Shown here piece by piece: positions 56,645 to 64,000 of a stretch of DNA of 64,000 bases. The notes under the pieces were generated by a model. The model saw only the letters and a program-made list of their open reading frames with translations, did not search any database and was not told the DNA's origin. The DNA comes from Cantharellus purpuraceus (taxonomy: Eukaryota; Basidiomycota; Agaricomycetes; Cantharellales; Hydnaceae): contig JALBUN010000009.1 of NCBI GenBank assembly GCA_025174535.1, positions 1,364,001 to 1,428,000 of the forward strand. The letters are read 5' to 3'. The position numbers and the translations under genes were made by a program. Numbering within the stretch: the stretch's first letter is position 1; the number at the start of each line of letters is the position of its first letter.

Positions 56645-58205
56645 ATGGCACATCAACAGACGCCGTTTCCTAGCCGGGAATACTTTTCCCGTGGGGATGA
56701 GTACGCCCCTACAGATATGATAATACTGGCAGTATACTGACCTAACTCCCTGTCGCCTCCCCAGGTTCACTAGATCCCAAGGTTGGTTGTCCTTGATCAT
56801 CGTGTTTTCGCCTGACTAATTCTCTACAGTTGATCTAGACCCGCAATATCTAGACCCAGAGGAAACGGAGGCGACCCAGCAGATTCCGGGGGATGTGCTG
56901 GAGTTGCTGTTCAGATTTTTGCAGGATACAGAGATTGTCCCCAGCTCTCCTACTTCGGCTGCGCACGTGAGTCTGCGGATAGCGCAGATATTCCGCCAAT
57001 GGCACCAGACTGGTCGGAATGTACATCAATGGGTACCGGTGAGGGCGCAGTCGGATCCGCGAGTGACGAAGCATCTCCTCTTATTGAGTCGGAGGGCGCT
57101 GGTTCGCTTCCGTATCGACCTCGGAGAGAACGATATACTTGCAATTCCCCAAACGATGCATCTGGTTCGGCAACACTTTGACCACATTTCGCGGATGGAT
57201 ATCATCTTACCCTCGGAGCCACTGCGACGTGTGTTGAGTCACTTACACAACATACACTCGCCCATGTTGAAAACATTAATCATCCGTCTCATGTATCCCG
57301 ACCGTTCTAAGGTTTTCGCAATCGATTGGGCAGCACCCAATTATTTATTACACTGGGATCGACGCATGTTTTCCAACCTCAGCCACCTAGGACTCGAAGT
57401 GTATGCGCCGCAGCTTGAGGACGCTATTTGGAAGGGTCTAAGTACGTTGGAGTTGGCTTGCATGCCACCGTCATGGTGCCTGTTCACGTACCTGAAGGTG
57501 ATGGCCTTGTCTCCGTGTCTGGAGACTCTGAAGATAATTGGTAACATGGGTCCCGGGATTCTGCCGCTGCCGTTTCTCGAAGCCAATTGGCTCAAGGTCC
57601 TTCACATTTCCAACTCCTCTTCCGAGGATATCCGCCAATTCACTCTCCACGTGAAGCTACCGAGTCTGGAGGACTTGTCGCTCGCGCCTTCAAAGAGCAT
57701 GGACCTCGAAACATTCCATAGGATGTTGGGGAATCACGGGGACAGTCCGTCTAGCATTGAGGCCTTCGATAAAGTGCAATGGGTCGAACTTAGCTTCGAG
57801 GACGCGAAAGCGGTATTATGTTGCCAGCTGTTCGAAGATAAGGGTGCTTTCACCATATCTCTCCCAGTGGTCCATCGAGGCGCTTTTGTGCACATGATGA
57901 ACTTGTTTCCACTCGTGGAGGGGCTCACTATCAATCTTTCAGAGCCCCTGGACTTCACGTTCGGTCTCAGTCAAACGGTGGAGAGGGTAGAGGTGCAGGG
58001 CCGCCCTGATATGGTGATGGCATCTGGTATCAAAGGTCCAATCTGCAGGTGCTTCCCTCAGTGCAAAAGCGTGGACCTCCTCCCATCGCTGCCACCGTTG
58101 CACAGTCTGCGCGTACCTCGGACGCCTCGGACGCCTCCCGTTGAGAACAGAGAAGCAGGTCCTTCACGGTGGTACAACCAATCAAGGTGGAGAGGCATTT
58201 CGTGA
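56645..58205 (+). CDS. F-box-like / leucine-rich protein
   Basis: Exons 56645-56700, 56765-56781 and 56830-58205; 1449 nt, 482 aa. The second exon is only 17 nt. After a short polar start, QQIPGDVLELLFRFLQD (about residues 40-56) resembles the first helix of an F-box (IP-x-E/D-x-L-x-x-I-F). The rest is a long leucine-rich region without strict repeat length (for example LSHLGLEVYAPQLEDAIW, PSLEDLSLAPSKSMDLETF, FPLVEGLTINL), as in the many mushroom F-box/LRR-like genes. Such proteins usually link Skp1-Cullin ligases to substrates; this is inferred, since the F-box is weak. The C-terminus is Pro/Arg rich. The model keeps frame across both small introns. Confidence 0.72.
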
Positions 58206-59624
58206 CATGTTGCGGTAGGATATCTGGAGATCGGATTAGTACAACGGATGGGACATTCAGTAAATAGGAAATACCATTGTATCCTGTAGTAACAGATTGA
58301 TTTGCAAAACGTGCCGGATGCATTATTGCTTGATCGCATTTACAGTCAAGGTTGATTAGCATTGTGTCTTTATCGGACATGAGAATTGAGAGGAGAGAGT
58401 ATGCGCACTATCCAGACTCGAAGATAGTTGTTAAGCTGAGGAACGTAGGGCTTACTTAGTGTGCGCGATGCTTACCGTCTTGTGGGACGACCGACTCACT
58501 GTAGGAAGAGAAGACACTTCTCTGCAGTCCCGTGGGGACTGTTGAAAAGTGCAGGAAACGCTCTAAACCAGTGATCGAGTACTGGTCCAAAGTGCGGTTG
58601 GCGAGGGTGCGGAGAGATTGGCAGGCACTGATGCGCCATAGGAGAAATGAATATGAAAAGTACATGTTTGAACTGATCATAATTTCAAATATTGCTTCTT
58701 CTAAGTCCCAAATCTATCATGTAGCACTGGTTTGAAGGAATGTATACACTGGTTCGGACTATATGATACTGGTATAGACACCGCCGGACGGCCATTCTTT
58801 GTCACCTGCATCATAACACAACACACAGGGTAAAAGTAGGGAACAGGGAATACTGCCGGAAACCTGCAGCCTGAAGATAGCACTGTTGGATTATAGGCTC
58901 CATCATGAGTCCTATCTGTCACGCTCCTCCTATAGGGATGGGGTGATCATGAGGTGGGGGGGTTGATGGGGACTCTGGGCCGTCGCGTGGTTGCAACATG
59001 TGTGCAACACATACGGCTGAGGGGGACACTCTTGAACTGGGAAGAACTAAATAAATAAAAACACGGCGGGAAACGTTAAACGGTGGGTCACGTGTGTCGG
59101 TGTTGGAAGGCTCGTACACCAGCCGGGTTATGTGGAGGGGGGGAGGGATTATACAGTCTGTACATGTCGCTGAAATCGACTCATTCTGTGGTTTGAGTCA
59201 GCTCAGCCCGGTCAGAACAGGGCGAGGTATACGGTCCCTTAGTGATGAATGACATATATGCATATTTGACAGCACACTTGTAAGATAACTGAGGGAGAAG
59301 AGTCCGGTAGAAAATGAGGGACTACAGTGATTGACACACCCGATTGACAACTTCACTGGAGGTCACTGACCTCAACAGCAGAGCCTAATTAGGATCAGTC
59401 GAAGTGAACCTACTAGTGGAGAGCCCGTAGTGCACAATATTACCCTCAGTGATCTTACCAGTCGCGGAGTATATCATTAGCTGTGTGCCTACATTTACTG
59501 TTGAACAGAACAAGGCGTCCCTTAAGATCCACTACAGTCCACAAATGTGACTACGGATCTTCGTTGACCGAGTCGCTGATAGGGGCGCATTACTGAACGT
59601 ATATAAGTTTTGCTTGTGTAGTTT
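58206..59624. other. Intergenic, no gene seen
   Basis: No ORF above 120 codons and no domain. ORFs 58030-58380 and 58058-58339 (-) overlap the end of the F-box-like gene antisense. Confidence 0.4.
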
Positions 59625-59770
59625 AGTACCTCAGTCACTCGTTTAACACGAGACTGAGGTAGGATTTCTTCTACTTTATATTTAACCAGTAGCTGACACA
59701 GTATGTAGTTTATACTAGGTTTGTCAGAATAATAGTCACTCGTTTAACACGAGACTGAGTTTATACTAGC
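59625..59770 (+). repeat. Duplicated 24-bp hairpin block
   Basis: gtcactcgtttaacacgaga (followed by ctga) occurs at about 59634-59657 and 59733-59756. Each copy forms a stem with CTCGT/ACGAG around a short loop, and in the first copy the flanks cctcag/ctgagg extend it. The pair resembles, in layout only, the duplicated block at 29749-29886. Confidence 0.65.
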
Positions 59771-60006
59771 TTTCGCTGCGTTAACCTTCTATATTTACAT
59801 CTGTTTCTTGGGTCTATATAATGTTTAGAGTCAGGCGTACAAGGGACTTCAACCTAGAGAACCTGTGGAAGCAATGGGGAGTTAATACCACTGAGAACAT
59901 CCTCTCCTAGCACTGTTGTTTCCCGTTACATAATAACCACGCGCTGGTCCCGTTGTGGGGCAGCATGGACGCGTCACGGAAACAATAATCGATCCTGCTC
60001 AGAGTG

Positions 60007-60130
60007 ACTGTCACGGTAGTGGCTACGCGCTTGCGTTAGTCATCGAAAGCCTTGGATATTGGATACCATGCCCTTCCAATGTACAACACGATTGCGGCAT
60101 TTTGTCACCACTCAAACATATAGATACCAG
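60007..60130 (+). repeat. Direct repeat, copy 1 (5' end of ISA2-like gene)
   Basis: The block actgtcac..gtggctac.., then aaagccttggatattggata and ccatg..ccttccaa, is repeated at 63866-64000. It covers the likely promoter-proximal part and first codons of the ISA2-like gene, showing a partial gene duplication. Confidence 0.8.
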
Positions 60131-60894
60131 CCGTCTTCAAGAAGAGACTTCCATATCTATCCAAGCGCGGCTCACGTCCAATCCACACTCCTATTCCAAA
60201 ATGTTCATGGCACTCCAGTGATACATCGGCGGTGGATAGCCTTACGATCGTCGTTGGAACGATCCTGTCAAGACCTTTTGGATTCTCAGACACGACGGCG
60301 ACCTGCTCGACTATTTGCCACAGCCGCAGCAGAAGCGGCAGAGCAAGCCGGACACCTGCGTGGCTGGTAACGGTTCCGAAGCGCGAGGAAATCGATCCAG
60401 ACGACGATGTGGAACTGATGGGTGCAGATGATGCCCAGGTACAGCTCACCGATCGTGCAGTGGAGGTGCGAAGATGGTACGCATTGGTTGGTGTACGGTG
60501 GGCTGATGGGTACATCTCTTTTAATGCAGAAACTGCGCGCTATCTCTGTGGACGATAATGATCCGGCGCTAGCATTACGAATCGCTGTCGAGTCAGGCGG
60601 ATGCCACGGGTATCGGTACAAGATGGAGCTTGCCTCCCAGCGTGCTCCAGACGACTAGCACGTCAGTTTTACTTTCTTTGCTTTTTCCGTCTCTAATCCA
60701 TATACAGTCTATTTACCCATCCCACTCACCGACCTGCATCTATCGTAGTAGACGCCATGTCCCTCGGTCTGCTGAAGGGCTCCACCATCGACTATGCCAC
60801 GGAGCTCATTGGTAGCAGCTTTAGGGTCGTCGATAATCCGCAAGCCAAGGGGAGTGGATGTGGTTGCGGGGTGAGCTGGGAGGCCAAGTTTTAG
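60068..60894 (+). CDS. ISA2: ISA2-like iron-sulfur cluster assembly protein (5' exon uncertain)
   Basis: The certain part is exon ..-60465, exon 60530-60657 and exon 60708-60894 (stop TAG). It encodes VQLTDRAVE, KLRAISVDDNDPALALRIAV, then ESGGCHGYRYKMEL, the SLGLLKGSTIDYATELIG block and KGSGCGCGVSWEAKF. The cysteines in GGC and GCGCG are the A-type (HesB/IscA) cluster ligands. Isa2 works in the mitochondrial matrix, helping to build [4Fe-4S] clusters. The intron at 60658-60707 starts GC, not GT. ATG 60068 would give a basic, presequence-like start (MPFQCTTRLRHFVTTQ). However, the donor seen in the copy at 63939 (gtacgt) is altered here, and the link to the 60232-60465 frame is unresolved, so the 5' end may be damaged. 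Confidence 0.75.
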
Positions 60895-61223
60895 TTTGAT
60901 CAGAGATTGCAGAACTTATTCGAAGGATGGTCTTCAATCCATGCGACGACTAGCGTGATTAAATATGCAAATGCCCTCAAATTGGTATCTGCAAAAATGA
61001 TGATATGTTTTTAAAAGAGACTTGCGTGTACCTCGAGCTTGTAGATCTGTCGATCCCGGATTCTTGAGTCTCCATTGTTACAAGTAGCGGTCACGTGGTC
61101 GTGGGGCGATGATGTTGTAGTTACTGGCATTTGGCCAAAGGCTTCTCGGGCAAATGAGCTTTTTCAGTCGGTTGCAAGTTTCCATGAGGCATCGATATCA
61201 TCTTGGACCAAATCATCTAAAAC
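60895..61223. other. Short intergenic region
   Basis: An overlapping ORF (61075-61413, +) has no domain and overlaps the next gene in another frame. The upstream region of the 61224 gene is here. Confidence 0.4.
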
Positions 61224-62084
61224 ATGTTCCACTTTCTCAAGACATACATCTACAAGTTCTTCAAACTGTACCCACCCATGTACGAAAGACCCCCAGACCA
61301 TTTATACATCCCCATCCTCACTTCCAGTCATGAACACAACGCCGTATTCTTCTTCACCTCGATTTGCGACATCGATCCCGATGTTAGGTCTCAGTACCAT
61401 GTCGAGCGACTGATGTGGTACAAGGAACCATCTCATTCCAAACACGAGTTCATCGTAGCGGAGCTCTCATATTCTTGTGCCTTGCTCGTCGAGAGACAAC
61501 CTGCCCGAAACGCAGCATCGACAGCCATACTTTCTACCTCATCGCCATCGCTATCAGACAGGACGGTTTCCGCACACGATACGGTTCGAGGCATTTCAAG
61601 ATCCTCTCTCACCACACGCCTCGCGTCCAGTCCCGCCGAGAAGGTTTATCAATATACATTCCAGCGCTTTCCCTTGCTGGAATTTACCCGGCTCGTCGCT
61701 GTGATCTCGGAACAAAGGCCAAATTATGTGATCAACACGACGATGTGTTATTGGTTTGCATCGACTATTGTGTCGATCGCAAAACTGGAATTTGGGGATG
61801 GAGGGATTGAGCGGACCATGTCATCCCAGGCGGGAAGCTGGAATGTGTGGAGGTTCCATGTTGATGTAGACAAGACAGAGGCCTTATGGAAGATATACGT
61901 GGAGAAACGGGAGGCGGATCCAGACCCTCTTGGGCCCAAGGGGGGTGAGCTACGACTCTTCAAACAGATTGCAGAGAGAAATGCAGAACGTGCAGAGCGT
62001 GCAGAGACAACTGTGCAGGAGCAGCAGCAAAAGATTGAAGAGCTACAACGCGCCTTAGAGAAACGCAGGGGTCATGAAGGTTAA
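61224..62084 (+). CDS. Unknown single-exon protein with C-terminal coiled coil, 286 aa
   Basis: An intron-free ORF encoding a compact N-terminal region (FHFLKTYIYKFFKLYPPMYE, VFFFTSICDIDPDV, HEFIVAELSYSCALLVERQP) and a linker rich in Ser and Thr. A second block follows (FPLLEFTRLVAVISEQRPNY, CYWFASTIVSIAKLEFG). The last ~50 residues are charged (ERAETTVQEQQQKIEELQRA) and predict a coiled coil. I believe similar proteins are common and multi-copy in Agaricomycetes, but I cannot name a function. The codon pattern and length make a real gene likely. Confidence 0.65.
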   Translation: MFHFLKTYIYKFFKLYPPMYERPPDHLYIPILTSSHEHNAVFFFTSICDIDPDVRSQYHVERLMWYKEPSHSKHEFIVAELSYSCALLVERQPARNAASTAILSTSSPSLSDRTVSAHDTVRGISRSSLTTRLASSPAEKVYQYTFQRFPLLEFTRLVAVISEQRPNYVINTTMCYWFASTIVSIAKLEFGDGGIERTMSSQAGSWNVWRFHVDVDKTEALWKIYVEKREADPDPLGPKGGELRLFKQIAERNAERAERAETTVQEQQQKIEELQRALEKRRGHEG

Positions 62085-63003
62085 TAGGTGCATGGTTCAT
62101 TTCCTTGTTCTGACCATTAGTTCTTACTTTTCCATGAAGGACGCATATTCACCTTTACTGTAGTGATAGAGAATACCCTCGCATGGTAGGAATGTTTGTG
62201 AGAGATATATCCATGTAATACGTCGCGGATTTGTACATGCATGCAGCCATCTGCTGCCTGTTTAGTTTCTATTCCAATAATACATCTCGTTGAATATGCT
62301 TGTGAGTGCTGGGTCTCTAGTTCCTAACTTGCTAGAACAAGCTGTTTCTTTTCATCACCCCACCCATATCTTGGGATACAACGCAGTCTGGCAGACCTAT
62401 CCACTTCACATCCATCTACTCCCATAACGTTGGCACTTCGATATGCAATTCTTCTGGACACTGGAAGATTCATTAAAACCCCGTTCTAGTAGCTATTCAT
62501 TCAAACCTCAAACCCAACTTGGCAATTTCATGACAGGCCTTACGTAGAGGGCCACACTTGGAGCCACCAGAACGTAAGCGTTTCTATTGTTTTACACGCC
62601 TTATGCGTCTTCTAACCCTTACAAGTATGTCTCAAATATCCCTGCACCCCCCCATCTGGTTTTGTTCATTGCTAGCATTGATTCACAAGTTAATTTGACA
62701 CAGCCAATTGATATCCTACCTCACTCAGTGTTGGCACCTGTATAATTTCTGTCAACATTTCACTTCAGTCCAGTGCCACTATCAGATATTATCCAAGAGT
62801 CACGACTGTCCCGCGAGACGCTTGAGGCCATACCCGACATCTAACCTTCCACCGCAAAGACGTCTTACAATTACACGTCCTTCGAAGGGCCTTCATTGCG
62901 TCTGGAGCTTTCCCAAGACTAGACTCCACTATCACAGCTTCATGGCCATAACGGGATTACGTCAATGCTGATGTCCCTTTGCCGGCGCGTCCCTGGTCGA
63001 CCA
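62085..63003. other. Intergenic, no gene seen
   Basis: Only a single ORF near 90 codons (62708-62971, +), no domain. Confidence 0.4.
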
Positions 63004-63760
63004 TCAGTCGGCCTCCAGCTTCAGGCTACGTGGGCTCATCTCAGCCATGAGTTCGGCAGTGCGCTGCGCGTGGATTTGATCATAAGTCTCTGCGAACTTC
63101 TCCGAGAGTAGAGCCACCTGTCTTTCGATGAGGTCGGTCCTGGTGGCAGGCCAGCGACTCGGACGACGCTGGATCACTCCGTCAAGAATAATTATCTTGC
63201 GACCCGGTGGTGCTGGCAAGGGGGTGGCAAGCTTACAGTAAACGAGAGCCGATTCCTTTCAAAATAAGCAGGAACAAGAAACGTTTCGTAGCACTGAGCG
63301 ACGAACGACCTATGGCGCACACAAATACACTATTCACAGGCACCCTACATGAAAAACCGCCATCATCCGCACACAAGAACCAAGGTAAAAATGCAGATGA
63401 GGGAGCCTAACTGCTCACAGCTATTAGTCGTCGTCACAGCGATCCTAGGATCGCACTGCACAGCGCTGCCGCCGTGGGAACAACAAGCTTGAACTCTTCG
63501 TACATACTCTCCTCACGGCGTCCCGCCATCACTGCGTCATAGTGAAAGGCATTAGCGGGACGTGTAAATTTCATTGCGAGTACGCCACGTCCACATCGCC
63601 GGAGTTTCCCAGTGTTGTTACCGACCCGGGTTATTAGCTTTTGGGTCGACAATATGCCCATATGTAGGGTGCCCTTCAGGCTCATTGTGCCCAAGCCAGA
63701 CAGGTGTACTAATTAAAGTATCAGTGGCATGGCTCGGGAGCAAGACGCGAATCCTCCACT
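63004..63760 (-). CDS. Possible minus-strand gene, exons uncertain
   Basis: Two coding-like segments lie on the minus strand: 63694-63434 (MGTMSLKGTLHMGILSTQKL start, VPTAAALCSAILGSL end) and 63240-63004. The second encodes APPGRKIIILDGVIQRRPSR, LIERQVALLSEKFAETYDQI and AELMAEMSPRSL and has no ATG of its own, as expected for a final exon. A gtttactgtaag acceptor-like sequence sits just before it. I could not join them in frame with confidence and do not recognise the family. Confidence 0.3.
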
Positions 63761-63865
63761 AGGAAAGAATGATTAAAACTCTAATTAGTGCACATATACG
63801 CATGAAATGTGAGGAAAACGGACGAACCTCTTAACATGTGATCAACGGGGCAAGTGACCCATGTA

Positions 63866-64000
63866 ACTGTCATCGTGGTGGCTACATAGCTCACGAACCA
63901 GCTGCGTTAGTCGTCAAAAGCCTTGGATATTGGATACCATGTCCTTCCAACGTACAACACGGTCACGGCATTTTATCTCCACTCAAAATGTACGTATCAG
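63866..64000 (+). repeat. Direct repeat, copy 2: first exon of a second ISA2-like gene
   Basis: This matches 60007-60130. At 63939 it opens ATG and encodes MSFQRTTRSRHFISTQN, a basic, Ser/Arg-rich mitochondrial-presequence-like peptide, then a consensus donor gtacgt at 63990. The gene continues beyond the window, so this may be the intact paralogue of the copy at 60068. Confidence 0.6.

Overview
The window is fungal nuclear DNA, most likely from a mushroom-forming basidiomycete (Agaricomycetes). The evidence is the many short introns of about 47-90 bp with GT..AG ends, a multi-exon P450, a DUF6535-type fragment, three Clp1-like genes, an FHA-RING protein, an F-box-like protein, and pogo and chromoviral transposon relics of the kinds common in that group. 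No bacterial features, rRNA, tRNA or CRISPR array were seen. Gene models were read by hand: each spliced model has a total length divisible by three, but none is backed by transcripts.

Layout. 1-11.3 kb is a nested transposon block. A decayed minus-strand Ty3/Gypsy chromovirus (3' LTR 122-916, internal region to about 8755) carries a nested solo LTR (5386-6088) and is followed by further LTR debris. 11.5-21.5 kb is a gene block: a DUF6535 pseudogene (-), a ten-exon P450 (-), two tandem Clp1-like genes (-) and a third in divergent orientation (+). 22-27.4 kb is a second transposon block, with a pogo transposase fragment, two solo LTRs with intact target duplications, a 24-bp minisatellite, a foldback and dispersed repeats. 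27.4-45 kb is gene-poor: a two-exon unknown gene, a SAM-dependent methyltransferase (-), and two paralogous two-exon genes of unknown function (36.7 and 43.7 kb) sharing several motifs. 46-48.2 kb is a diverged tandem duplication. 48.5-52 kb holds an alpha/beta hydrolase and a Dma/CHFR-like FHA-RING ligase, both +. 52-54.7 kb is simple-sequence and duplicated DNA. 56.6-64 kb holds an F-box-like gene, an ISA2-like iron-sulfur assembly gene, an unknown 286-aa gene, and a second copy of the ISA2-like 5' end at the right edge.

The most unusual signal is in the chromovirus. Its internal region is packed with short, mostly perfect inverted repeats (arms 7-11 bp, loops 0-10 nt), about one every 35-45 bp. 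They overlie codons of conserved gag, protease, reverse transcriptase and integrase motifs, are absent from the LTR nested inside the element, and stop abruptly near 8755. The recognised in-frame stops are TGA, mostly at expected arginine positions, and CpG looks depleted, as expected for methylation-linked decay.

Apart from the Clp1-like array (a family linked in mushrooms to mating-type-controlled clamp-cell formation), the genes look like independent housekeeping or accessory genes rather than one pathway.
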